From NCBI RefSeq assembly GCF_024438035.1, contig NZ_JANFQF010000001.1:1-64000 (forward strand): 64,000 bases of DNA, written 5' to 3'. Both the position numbers and the translations under genes were made by a program. Shown here one piece after another: positions 44,895 to 53,117 of this stretch. Below the pieces are notes generated by a model. That model was not told where the DNA came from and did not search any database. It saw only the letters and a list, made by a program, of their open reading frames with translations. The stretch is from Rhodococcus tibetensis (GTDB lineage Bacteria; Actinomycetota; Actinomycetes; Mycobacteriales; Mycobacteriaceae). Every line of letters begins with the position of its first letter. The first letter of the stretch is position 1.

Positions 44895-47057
44895 GTGACT
44901 ATCGCCACCACCGATGAACAGAGGGCTGCAGCGGGTTCGATCCAGGCGTGGGCACGGTCGACGGACCCGCTCGACACAGTACGCCAGGGACCAGCGGATT
45001 CGTGGCGCACGTCCTGGTCGTCCTTCGCGTCGCTCGGCCTCTTCTCGGTTGCCGTCCCGGATGCGGTCGGTGGCTCGGGCGCGAAAGTCGTCGACCTTGC
45101 CGCGATGATCGAGCAGGCCGCAACTGAACTCGTCCCGGGCCCTGTTCTGCCCACCGCGCTAGCGGCTCTGGTCGTCGGTCGCAGTTCCGGCGCCGCGGCG
45201 AAGACGTGGTCCGAGGATCTTTCCGAGGGAAAGATCCCGTGCGCCGTCGTTCTGGGCGATCCGCAGGTGAACGCCACCCTCACCGACGACGGGGGGGTGG
45301 TGATCACAGGAGACGCCGGTCTCGCGATCGGTGCCGACTCGGGGGTCGCGGTGCTGCTGTCGGCCGATGCCGGCGACGGCGTCGTATGGTGCCTGGTCGA
45401 CGGCGAGTCCGCCGGACTCGAGGTCATCTCCGCTGACACGATCGACAAGAGCCGTCCGCTCGCACGCATCCGGTGCGACGGCGTCGCTGTCGCTCCCGAC
45501 CGCGTCATCACCGGGCTGCGGGAAGGGCTGGTTCGAGATCTCGCGGCCACGCTGGCTGCGGCGGAGGCGTCGGGGGTCGCGCACTGGTGCCTGCGCACTG
45601 CAGTGGACTACGCCAAGATTCGCGAACAATTCGGCAAACCCATCGGCTCATTCCAGGCGATCAAGCATCTGTGCGCCGAGATGCTGTGTCGAGTCGAAGC
45701 ATCGAGCGCCGCAGCCTGGGACGCCGCGGTGGCGGCGGAAGACGCATGGGATGCCGACGGCGGTGAACTGCCCATCGCCGCAGCCGTCGCTGCGGCCCTC
45801 ACCCTCGACGCGGCGGTCGAGACCGCAAAGGACTGCATCCAAGTTCTCGGTGGCATCGGGTTCACCTGGGAACACGACGCCCACTTCTATCTGCGCAGGG
45901 CGACGTCGTTGCGACAGTTGCTCGGCGGGTCGACGGCATGGCGGGCACGGGTAGCCGAGCTCACCCGCGGCGGCGTCCGCAGGCACCTGTCCCTCGACCT
46001 CACGGAACTCGCCGACGAGCGGGCCCGAATCCGAGCCGAGGTGGCAGCACTTGTCGCAGGGCCCGACTCCGAGCGTCGCACCGCACTCGCCGAATCGGGC
46101 TACCTCGCACCGCACTGGCCCGAGCCGTACGGGCGGGGAGCGCGGGCTGCCGAACAGATCGTCATCGAGGAAGAGTTGGCCGCAGTCGGTGTGGGACGCC
46201 CGGATCTGGTGATCGGGTGGTGGGCGGTTCCCACCATTCTCGAGCACGGAAGTCCGGAGCAGATCGAGCGTTTCGCGATGCCCACACTGCGCGGCGACAT
46301 CATCTGGTGTCAGCTGTTCAGTGAGCCGGGGGCAGGTTCCGACCTCGCGGCCCTGCGCACGTCCGCCGTGAAAGTCGAGGGCGGATGGACGCTGTCCGGT
46401 CAGAAGGTCTGGACGTCGAGGGCTCACGAGGCGGACTGGGCGATCTGCCTCGCCCGCACCGACCGAGATGGGCCGAAACACAAGGGCATCACCTACTTCC
46501 TCGTCGACATGACGAGCCCGGGGATCACGATTTCGCCGCTTCGCGAGATCACCGGCGACGCCCTGTTCAACGAGGTGTATCTGGAAGACGTGTTCGTGCC
46601 CGACGACCTCGTTGTCGGCAACCTCGGCGACGGCTGGAAGCTGGCCCGCACCACTCTCGCCAACGAGCGCGTGGCGATGGGCGGTGGTTCGTCACTCGGC
46701 GGGGCGATGGAAGAACTGCTGACGCTCGCGGGTGCCGGCGATCCGGTGACGGACGATCGACTCGGTCGGTTGATCGCCGGCGCGCTGGTCGGATCGCTGC
46801 TCGAACTGCGCACCACCCTCCGCCAACTCGACGGCCAGGATCCCGGTGCGGAGTCGAGCGTGCGCAAGCTGGTGGGGGTCCGCCAGCGCCAGGACGTGGC
46901 GGAATTCGCCATGGAACTCGGCGGTGTCGACGGCTGGGTGGAAGGTCCCCTCTCGCGGGAGTTCCTCAACACTCGCTGCCTGTCCATCGCGGGGGGAACG
47001 ACGCAGATCCTTCTGACGGTCGCGGCGGAGCGCATCCTCGGTCTGCCCCGTTCCTGA
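44895..47057 (+). CDS. fadE34: FadE34, two-domain acyl-CoA dehydrogenase for steroid side chains
   Basis: A 720-residue protein made of two fused acyl-CoA dehydrogenase modules (about 1-365 and 370-720). The first has KIREQFGKPIGSFQAIKHL and QVLGGIGFTWEHDAHFYLRR; the second has QLFSEPGAGSDLAALRT and IAGGTTQILLTVAAERILG. This fused form is the ChsE3/FadE34 type of mycobacteria, which acts on steroid acyl-CoA side chains. I use the GTG at 44895, right after the operator; the longer upstream frame runs antisense through kstR. It is alone before the next KstR site and thus may be transcribed separately. Confidence 0.93.
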   Translation: MTIATTDEQRAAAGSIQAWARSTDPLDTVRQGPADSWRTSWSSFASLGLFSVAVPDAVGGSGAKVVDLAAMIEQAATELVPGPVLPTALAALVVGRSSGAAAKTWSEDLSEGKIPCAVVLGDPQVNATLTDDGGVVITGDAGLAIGADSGVAVLLSADAGDGVVWCLVDGESAGLEVISADTIDKSRPLARIRCDGVAVAPDRVITGLREGLVRDLAATLAAAEASGVAHWCLRTAVDYAKIREQFGKPIGSFQAIKHLCAEMLCRVEASSAAAWDAAVAAEDAWDADGGELPIAAAVAAALTLDAAVETAKDCIQVLGGIGFTWEHDAHFYLRRATSLRQLLGGSTAWRARVAELTRGGVRRHLSLDLTELADERARIRAEVAALVAGPDSERRTALAESGYLAPHWPEPYGRGARAAEQIVIEEELAAVGVGRPDLVIGWWAVPTILEHGSPEQIERFAMPTLRGDIIWCQLFSEPGAGSDLAALRTSAVKVEGGWTLSGQKVWTSRAHEADWAICLARTDRDGPKHKGITYFLVDMTSPGITISPLREITGDALFNEVYLEDVFVPDDLVVGNLGDGWKLARTTLANERVAMGGGSSLGGAMEELLTLAGAGDPVTDDRLGRLIAGALVGSLLELRTTLRQLDGQDPGAESSVRKLVGVRQRQDVAEFAMELGGVDGWVEGPLSREFLNTRCLSIAGGTTQILLTVAAERILGLPRS

Positions 47058-47104
47058 ACACCTCACGCGATGACCTTTCGCGAGTTCGGCGATGGTGATA
47101 CAAC

Positions 47105-47118
47105 TAGAACACGTTCTA
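47105..47118. promoter_or_regulatory. KstR operator before fadE28
   Basis: The same 14-bp palindrome TAGAACACGTTCTA as at 44845-44858, 22 bp before the fadE28 start. It places the five-gene side-chain operon under KstR. Confidence 0.9.
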
Positions 47119-47140
47119 AAATCGAAAGTGGGAATGTCAG

Positions 47141-48181
47141 GTGGACTTCACTCGAGACGAGACTCAAGAGGCCGTCGCGCAGGTTGCGGCCGGACTCCTT
47201 GACCGCGACCTGGAAGGCGATGCACTGTGGCGCGCCTTTGCCGAAGCCGACCTGCTCACGCTCGCGTTACCCGAACGTCTCGGGGGGGAGGGCCTTTCGG
47301 TCACTGATGTCGGTGCGCTGCTCACCGAGGTCGGGCGGAGGGCGGCCGTGGTCCCAGCCCTCGCGACGCTGGGCTTCGGTGTGCTTCCCCTCGTCGCGCT
47401 CGGTGACGAGACGCAACTGGGCGAGTTGCTGACCGGGCTCGCGGACGGACGAACCTTCACCGCGGCGCTCGCCGAGCCCGGAAGGCCCTTCCCGACGCCG
47501 CCGTCGGTGACCGCGGTTTCGGACGGAAACGATTACCTCGTCACCGGACGCGTCGTGGGGGTCCCGTTCGCGGAGGGTGCCCATCGCATTCTCGTCCCGA
47601 CCGACGCCGGCGTCGTCCTAGTGCAGCCGGGTTCGGAGGCGGTGTCGCTGACCCCCACACCCTCGTCGTCCGGCAGTCCCGAATTCGCCATCGCATTCGA
47701 GGGAGCACGGGGCGAATTGCTCGCCGGTGGGCCCGAAGCGGTCCAGCAACTCTACCGGATCGCCCTCGCCTCCATCGGTGCCGTTGCCGACGGGTTACTC
47801 TCCGGGGCAACAGTTCTGGCCGGTGAGCATCTCGCCACCAGGCATCAGTTCGGCAAGCCACTGGCGACGTTCCAGGCGGTCGCCCAGCAGATCGCCGACG
47901 TCTACGTCACGTCCCGCACCTTGCACGTGTCCGCACTGTCGGCGTCGTGGCGGGTGTCGCAGGGACTCGACGCGCAGGACGACCTGGATGTGATGGCGTA
48001 CTGGATCGCGGCGGAGGTTCCCGCGGCCATGCAGGTGCTGCACCACCTCCACGGCGGCATCGGCGTGGACGTCACGTACCCGCTGCACCGTTACTACTCG
48101 ACCGCCAAAGACCTGGCTCGCCTCGTCGGCGGCGCCTCGTACCGACTCGACCTCGTGGGGGCCCGGTGTTCATCGATCTGA
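47141..48181 (+). CDS. fadE28: FadE28 (ChsE1), subunit of the steroid acyl-CoA dehydrogenase
   Basis: A 346-residue acyl-CoA dehydrogenase-like subunit. It has GVPFAEGAHRI, a C-terminal helical domain with HQFGKPLATFQAVAQQIAD and HHLHGGIGVDVTYPLHRYYS. In mycobacteria FadE28 and FadE29 form an alpha2beta2 enzyme that dehydrogenates the three-carbon side chain of 3-oxo-4-pregnene-20-carboxyl-CoA. The end overlaps the fadE29 start by 16 bp. Length and order agree with Rv3544c. Confidence 0.93.
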   Translation: MDFTRDETQEAVAQVAAGLLDRDLEGDALWRAFAEADLLTLALPERLGGEGLSVTDVGALLTEVGRRAAVVPALATLGFGVLPLVALGDETQLGELLTGLADGRTFTAALAEPGRPFPTPPSVTAVSDGNDYLVTGRVVGVPFAEGAHRILVPTDAGVVLVQPGSEAVSLTPTPSSSGSPEFAIAFEGARGELLAGGPEAVQQLYRIALASIGAVADGLLSGATVLAGEHLATRHQFGKPLATFQAVAQQIADVYVTSRTLHVSALSASWRVSQGLDAQDDLDVMAYWIAAEVPAAMQVLHHLHGGIGVDVTYPLHRYYSTAKDLARLVGGASYRLDLVGARCSSI

Positions 48182-49317
48182 CCGACGAGCAGCGAGAGCT
48201 GCAAGCCGAACTGCGACGCTACTTCTCCGGGCTCGTCACGCCCGCGGAGGCCGAGATCATGCGGACCGAACGGCACGGCCCCACCTACCGTGAGGTGATC
48301 CGGCGGATGGGCAAGGACGGCTGGCTCGGCGTGGGCTGGCCCGTGGAATTCGGTGGCCGTGGATTCGGGGAGATCGAGCAGCAAATCTTCGTCAACGAGG
48401 CCTCGCGAGCCGACATTCCGCTTCCCGCGGTCACCCTGCAAACGGTGGGTCCGACCCTGCAGAAATACGGAACGGAGGAGCAGAAGCGCAAGTTCCTTCC
48501 GGCAATCCTCGCGGGGGAGGTTCATTTCGCGATCGGCTATACCGAACCCGAAGCGGGCACCGACCTTGCGGCACTGCGGACCACGGCTGTCCGGGTGGGC
48601 GACGAATACATCGTGAACGGCCAGAAGATCTTCACCACGGGCGGCCACGACGCCGACTACCTGTGGCTCGCTGTCCGGACGGGCTCGGCGGATTCACGTC
48701 ACCGCGGGATCTCCATCCTCATCATGGACACGAAGGATCCGGGCTACAGCTGGACACCGATCATCACGTGCGACGGAGCCCACCACGTCAATGCCACTTA
48801 CTATTCCGATGTCCGGGTGCCGGTCAACATGCTCGTGGGCGAGGAGAATCAGGGCTGGCGACTGATCACCACCCAGCTCAACCACGAGCGGGTCATGCTG
48901 GGGCCGGCAGGCCGCGTCGGCGGCCTCTACGACCGCATTCGCGACTGGGTAGTGGCCCACGATCTGCTGACCGAGCCCGACGTACAGCGTGCACTCGGTG
49001 AGATCCACGCGACGTATCGGCTCAACGAATTGCTCAACTGGCAGGTGGCGTCGAGCGACGCAGAGGCCATCGACATTGCCGATGCGTCTGCGACGAAAGT
49101 ATTCGCCACCGAGCGGATCCAGCGCATAGGACGGCTCGTGGAGGAGATCGTCGGACGCCACGGAGACCTCTCCGACCGCGATACCGCCGACCTGATGACG
49201 TGGCTCGACATGCAGACGAAGCGAAACCTCGTGATCACCTTCGGTGGTGGTGTCAACGAGGTGATGCGTGAACTGATCGCGACGGCCGGCCTGAAGCTTC
49301 CCCGAGTACCTCGATAG
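48166..49317 (+). CDS. fadE29: FadE29 (ChsE2), partner subunit of the steroid acyl-CoA dehydrogenase
   Basis: A 383-residue acyl-CoA dehydrogenase. Typical blocks are AIGYTEPEAGTDLAALRTTA (FAD-binding), ITTQLNHERVMLGPAGR and DMQTKRNLVITFGGGVNEVMRE. It pairs with FadE28 and supplies the larger part of the active site in the mycobacterial enzyme. It starts with a GTG at 48166 inside the end of fadE28. The next gene follows after 14 bp with GAGCGACG. Confidence 0.93.
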   Translation: MFIDLTDEQRELQAELRRYFSGLVTPAEAEIMRTERHGPTYREVIRRMGKDGWLGVGWPVEFGGRGFGEIEQQIFVNEASRADIPLPAVTLQTVGPTLQKYGTEEQKRKFLPAILAGEVHFAIGYTEPEAGTDLAALRTTAVRVGDEYIVNGQKIFTTGGHDADYLWLAVRTGSADSRHRGISILIMDTKDPGYSWTPIITCDGAHHVNATYYSDVRVPVNMLVGEENQGWRLITTQLNHERVMLGPAGRVGGLYDRIRDWVVAHDLLTEPDVQRALGEIHATYRLNELLNWQVASSDAEAIDIADASATKVFATERIQRIGRLVEEIVGRHGDLSDRDTADLMTWLDMQTKRNLVITFGGGVNEVMRELIATAGLKLPRVPR

Positions 49318-49331
49318 GAGCGACGCGCATC

Positions 49332-50336
49332 ATGAGTGCCGAACAGATTCTTGCTGCAGCAGAGAAGGTCCGAGCCGCCGGTCCCAGCGCACCGCGTCCG
49401 GGCCGGGACCCGGTCAACCTGCCGATGATTCGCAACTGGGTCGAGGCGATCGGCGACCGGAATCCGATCTACGTCGACGAGGGGGCGGCGCGGGCAGCGG
49501 GACACGACGGCATCGTGGCCCCGCCCGCGATGGCGCAGGTGTGGACGATGCAGGGGCTGAACGCCGTCCGGCAACCCGACGACCCGCTCGGCCGCATGAC
49601 GACGATCCTCGACGAGGCCGGGTTCACGTCCGTCGTCGCCACCAACTGCGATCAGATCTACCACCGCTACCTGAGGGTCGGCGAGGAGGTCACCATCACC
49701 ACGACCCTCGAGAATCTCGTGGGTCCGAAGAAGACGGGCCTCGGTGAGGGGTGGTTCTTCACTACCCGCAGCCTGTGGCGGGTCGCGAGCGGCGACGGCA
49801 CCGACGAGATCGTGGCCGAGATGCTGTTCCGTATCCTGAAGTTCGCGCCGAAACCCGCTGAACCGGTGTCACAGTCGACGAACGGTCAAGCGCCCATCGA
49901 CGACCTGGACCCGTCGAAGATGATGCGGCCCAGCGCCTCGCAGGACACCCAGTTCTTCTGGGACGGCGTGGCCGCGCACGAGTTGCGGATCCAGCAGCGG
50001 GCGGACGGTTCGCTGCAGCACCCACCGGTGCCCGCGCTGTGGAAGGACAAGACGGAGACGACGGACTACGTCGTGGCGTCGGGTCGCGGCACCGTGTTCA
50101 GCTTCGTGGTCCATCACGCACCGAAGGTCCCGGGACGCTCACTGCCGTTCGTGGTGGCGCTCGTCGAACTCGAGGAGGGTGTCCGAATGCTCGGTGAACT
50201 GCGCGGTGTGGAGCCGTCCGAAGTGAGCGTCGGAATGCCCGTGGAAGCGCTCTACCTCGACTTGCCCGGCGACGACGACACCGGCGGTGCGCCGTGGACC
50301 CTGTACGCGTGGCAGCCTGCGGCGAAGGAGCACTGA
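49332..50336 (+). CDS. chsH2: ChsH2: MaoC-like hydratase subunit fused to a DUF35 domain
   Basis: A 334-residue protein. The N-terminal half (about 15-175) is a hotdog MaoC-like domain (NWVEAIGDRNPIYVDEGAARA); the C-terminal half (about 205-334) is a DUF35 OB-fold domain (FFWDGVAAHELRIQQ, TVFSFVVHHAP). The zinc-ribbon Cys residues of many DUF35 proteins are missing. With ChsH1 it hydrates the side chain of 3-oxo-pregna-4,17-diene-20-carboxyl-CoA; the DUF35 domain docks to the Ltp2 aldolase. The TGA overlaps the ATG of chsH1 (TGATG). Confidence 0.92.
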   Translation: MSAEQILAAAEKVRAAGPSAPRPGRDPVNLPMIRNWVEAIGDRNPIYVDEGAARAAGHDGIVAPPAMAQVWTMQGLNAVRQPDDPLGRMTTILDEAGFTSVVATNCDQIYHRYLRVGEEVTITTTLENLVGPKKTGLGEGWFFTTRSLWRVASGDGTDEIVAEMLFRILKFAPKPAEPVSQSTNGQAPIDDLDPSKMMRPSASQDTQFFWDGVAAHELRIQQRADGSLQHPPVPALWKDKTETTDYVVASGRGTVFSFVVHHAPKVPGRSLPFVVALVELEEGVRMLGELRGVEPSEVSVGMPVEALYLDLPGDDDTGGAPWTLYAWQPAAKEH

Positions 50337-50758
50337 TGACGTCCACTCTCGATGTCGCGGTCGGCACGACGCTGCCCGAGCTGGCGATTGCGGGTGATCC
50401 CACCTTCGTGGTGTCCTCCGCGCTGGCCACCCGCGATTTTCAGGACGTCCACCACGACCGCGATCTGGCACAGAAGCGCGGGTCGAAGGACATCTTCGTG
50501 AACATCCTCACCGACACGGGTCTGGTGCAGCGGTTCGTCACCGACTGGGCAGGTCCCAACGCCCTGATCAAGTCGATCGCGCTGCGGCTCGGAGTTCCGT
50601 GGTACGCCTACGACACCCTGACGCTCAGCGGGACGGTGGTCGCGATCGACGACGGAGTCGTCTCCCTCGACGTCGTCGGCAGGAACTCTCTGGGTAACCA
50701 CATCACGTCGCAGGTGACGCTTGTGGTGAGCAGAAACTCGAATGGAGCCGGGGCATGA
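50336..50758 (+). CDS. chsH1: ChsH1: MaoC-like hydratase subunit
   Basis: A 140-residue single hotdog protein. The hydratase motif is seen in TRDFQDVHHDRDLAQKRG, where Asp and His are the catalytic pair of MaoC-type hydratases. It makes the active half of the ChsH1-ChsH2 steroid enoyl-CoA hydratase. Its ATG overlaps the chsH2 stop and its stop overlaps the ltp2 start (ATGA), giving a tightly coupled trio. Confidence 0.93.
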   Translation: MTSTLDVAVGTTLPELAIAGDPTFVVSSALATRDFQDVHHDRDLAQKRGSKDIFVNILTDTGLVQRFVTDWAGPNALIKSIALRLGVPWYAYDTLTLSGTVVAIDDGVVSLDVVGRNSLGNHITSQVTLVVSRNSNGAGA

Positions 50759-51924
50759 GCGGGTTGTCGGGCAAGGCTGTGATCGCCGGCATCGGCGCCA
50801 CGGATTTTTCCAAGGATTCTGGGCGCAGCGAGTTGCGGTTGGCAGCCGAGGCGGTCCTCGCGGCACTCGATGACGCCGGATTGACGGCGGCCGACGTCGA
50901 CGGTCTCACCTCGTTCACCATGGATACCAATACCGAAGCGGCGGTGGCCCGTTCGGCCGGTATCGCGGACCTGAAGTTCTTCAGCCGGATCCACTACGGC
51001 GGCGGAGCGGCGTGTGCGACCGTGCAACAGGCTGCGATGGCCGTGGCCACCGGTGTCGCCGACGTGGTGGTGGCGTACCGGGCGTTCAACGAACGTTCCG
51101 GAATGCGGTTCGGCCAGGTGAACTCGGGACTGGTGCAGCAAGTGAACTCCTCGGGGACGGACAACGCATTCTCGTACCCGCACGGCCTGTCCACGCCCGC
51201 GGCGTTCGTCGCGATGGTGGCCCAGCGCTACATGCACGAGTACGGCGCGAAGAGTGCCGACTTCGGCCGGATCGCCGTCACCGACCGGAAGCACGCGGCC
51301 AACAATCCGAATGCGTTCTTCTACGGCAAGCCGATCACCCTCGAAGACCACCAGAACTCCCGCTTCATCGCCGAACCCCTGCATCTTCTCGACTGCTGCC
51401 AGGAGTCCGACGGCGGCATCGCGATCGTGGTCACCTCACCGGAGCGAGCCAAGGACCTGAAGCAGAAACCCGCAGTGATCGCGGCTGCAGCGCAGGGGAG
51501 CGGCAGCGACCAATACATCATGACGAGCTATTACCGCCCCGAACTCGCGGGACTGCCGGAAATGCAACTGGTGGGCCGGCAGCTGTGGGATCAGGCCGGG
51601 CTCGGGCCGCAGGACATCGATATGGCGGTGCTCTACGACCACTTCACCCCATACGTATTGATGCAGCTCGAGGAGCTCGGATTCTGCGGTCGCGGCGAGG
51701 CCAAGGACTTCATCGCCGACGGCGCCATCGACCTCGACGGCCGACTGCCCCTCAACACCCACGGCGGCCAGCTGGGTGAGGCCTACATCCACGGGATGAA
51801 CGGCATTGCCGAAGGTGTGCGTCAGATCCGCGGAACCTCGGTGAACCAGGTGCAGGACGTGCAGAACGTGCTCGTCACCGCCGGGACGGGTGTCCCGACG
51901 TCAGGTTTGGTGTTGACGGCCTGA
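50755..51924 (+). CDS. ltp2: Ltp2, thiolase-fold steroid aldolase
   Basis: A 389-residue member of the lipid-transfer/thiolase superfamily. It shows IAGIGATDFSKDSGRSELRL, HYGGGAACATVQQA in place of the thiolase Cys region, LHLLDCCQESDGGIAIVV and NTHGGQLGEAYIHGMNGIAE. In mycobacteria Ltp2 with the DUF35 domain of ChsH2 splits 17-hydroxy-pregnene-20-carboxyl-CoA into androstenedione and propionyl-CoA. It ends the KstR operon. Its last 50 bp overlap the end of the convergent monooxygenase gene. Confidence 0.93.
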   Translation: MSGLSGKAVIAGIGATDFSKDSGRSELRLAAEAVLAALDDAGLTAADVDGLTSFTMDTNTEAAVARSAGIADLKFFSRIHYGGGAACATVQQAAMAVATGVADVVVAYRAFNERSGMRFGQVNSGLVQQVNSSGTDNAFSYPHGLSTPAAFVAMVAQRYMHEYGAKSADFGRIAVTDRKHAANNPNAFFYGKPITLEDHQNSRFIAEPLHLLDCCQESDGGIAIVVTSPERAKDLKQKPAVIAAAAQGSGSDQYIMTSYYRPELAGLPEMQLVGRQLWDQAGLGPQDIDMAVLYDHFTPYVLMQLEELGFCGRGEAKDFIADGAIDLDGRLPLNTHGGQLGEAYIHGMNGIAEGVRQIRGTSVNQVQDVQNVLVTAGTGVPTSGLVLTA

Positions 51925-53011
51925 GTGCGGACCCGTTGCGCCGCCGCGCGATGTGATTCGCGACGAACTCGGCGTCTCTGCCGACACCGCCGGTGAGCAT
52001 CGAGGCGAACGCCCGGAGGAACGGTAGGCCCACGAAATACAGTCCGGGATGGGCCGGCGAGACACCGCGGGACTGCTCGGGCCAACCGTCGGGTCCGGTG
52101 ACGGGGATCCGGATCCATGAGGTGTCCTTGCTGAAACCCGTGCACCAGATGACATTTCGAACGTCCAGGTCGGTTCCGTCGTCGAGGACGGGCCTGCCGT
52201 CGCGCACACTCGTGACCTTCGCGGGGAAGTGTTCCACCCCCGCGTCGGCGAGGTCGGCTCGCTTGACCCGCAGAAGCGGTCCGCCACCCGACCGGACGTG
52301 CGGGCGCATCTTCCGTCCGATCGGAGTGCGTTCCGTGAGAATGTGATTGGCCATGAACCACATGATCGGAATCGCGATGTGGGCTGCGCGTCCCTCGATG
52401 TCGAACGGCACCTCACCACGGACGGGTCCACAGATCGTGGTCCGATGCCCAGGGGAGACCTCCAACGCGATGTCCGCTCCGGAGTGGCTGCACCCGACCA
52501 CCAGCACGGGTCCGTCCTGCAACTGGGAGGGATTGCGGTAGTCGCTGGAATGCAGTTGCCTGATCCGGGGGTCGAGTTGCTCGGCGAGGTCCGGGATCAC
52601 GGGGGTCTGCCAGGTACCGGACGCGACGACGACATTAGGGGCCTCGAAGGTCCGGGCCCCGGCTGTGACGATGTACCGTTCGCCGCCGCGCGAAAGCCCA
52701 TCCACCGTGACACCGGTGCGAACTGGTAGCGAGAACTTGTCTGCGTAAGCCTCGAAGTAGTCGGCTACCTCGTCTTTGCCAGGCCATGTCCACGAACGTG
52801 CAGGCACGCCCCAGCCGGGCAAACCGTCGTACTTGGCCGGGCTGTAGAGACGGAGCGAGTCGAACCGCTCCCTCCACACGTCACCGACGCGGTCGTGGGC
52901 GTCGAGGATCACGAACCGTTGCTTGCGCCTGGCGAGGTGGTAGCCGGTCGCGAGACCGGCCTGGCCGGCACCGATCACGATGGTGTCGAACTGTTCTGTA
53001 GTCATGGTCAT
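51875..53011 (-). CDS. Flavin-dependent monooxygenase-like NAD(P)/FAD oxidoreductase
   Basis: A 378-residue flavoprotein with FAD motif IGAGQAGLATGYHLARR near the N-terminus and a second dinucleotide motif VLVVGCSHSGADIALE near residue 170. The layout resembles class B flavin monooxygenases of the CzcO/YUCCA-like branch, but the Baeyer-Villiger fingerprint FxGxxxHxxxWP is not seen. Substrate unknown. It is convergent with ltp2, overlapping by 50 bp, and follows the large LuxR-type gene on the same strand after 106 bp, so the regulator may control it. Confidence 0.85.
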   Translation of the reverse strand: MTMTTEQFDTIVIGAGQAGLATGYHLARRKQRFVILDAHDRVGDVWRERFDSLRLYSPAKYDGLPGWGVPARSWTWPGKDEVADYFEAYADKFSLPVRTGVTVDGLSRGGERYIVTAGARTFEAPNVVVASGTWQTPVIPDLAEQLDPRIRQLHSSDYRNPSQLQDGPVLVVGCSHSGADIALEVSPGHRTTICGPVRGEVPFDIEGRAAHIAIPIMWFMANHILTERTPIGRKMRPHVRSGGGPLLRVKRADLADAGVEHFPAKVTSVRDGRPVLDDGTDLDVRNVIWCTGFSKDTSWIRIPVTGPDGWPEQSRGVSPAHPGLYFVGLPFLRAFASMLTGGVGRDAEFVANHIARRRNGSALRPSTPNLTSGHPSRR

Positions 53012-53117
53012 TGCCTCTTCGTCGAGAGTGGAAATCGTCAGCTACGACGCTATGACCGCACCCGGCCAGGGCGCTTCGGGAGAATGATGCAGAGCGCTCC
53101 ACCCGGCATGGGTAGTT

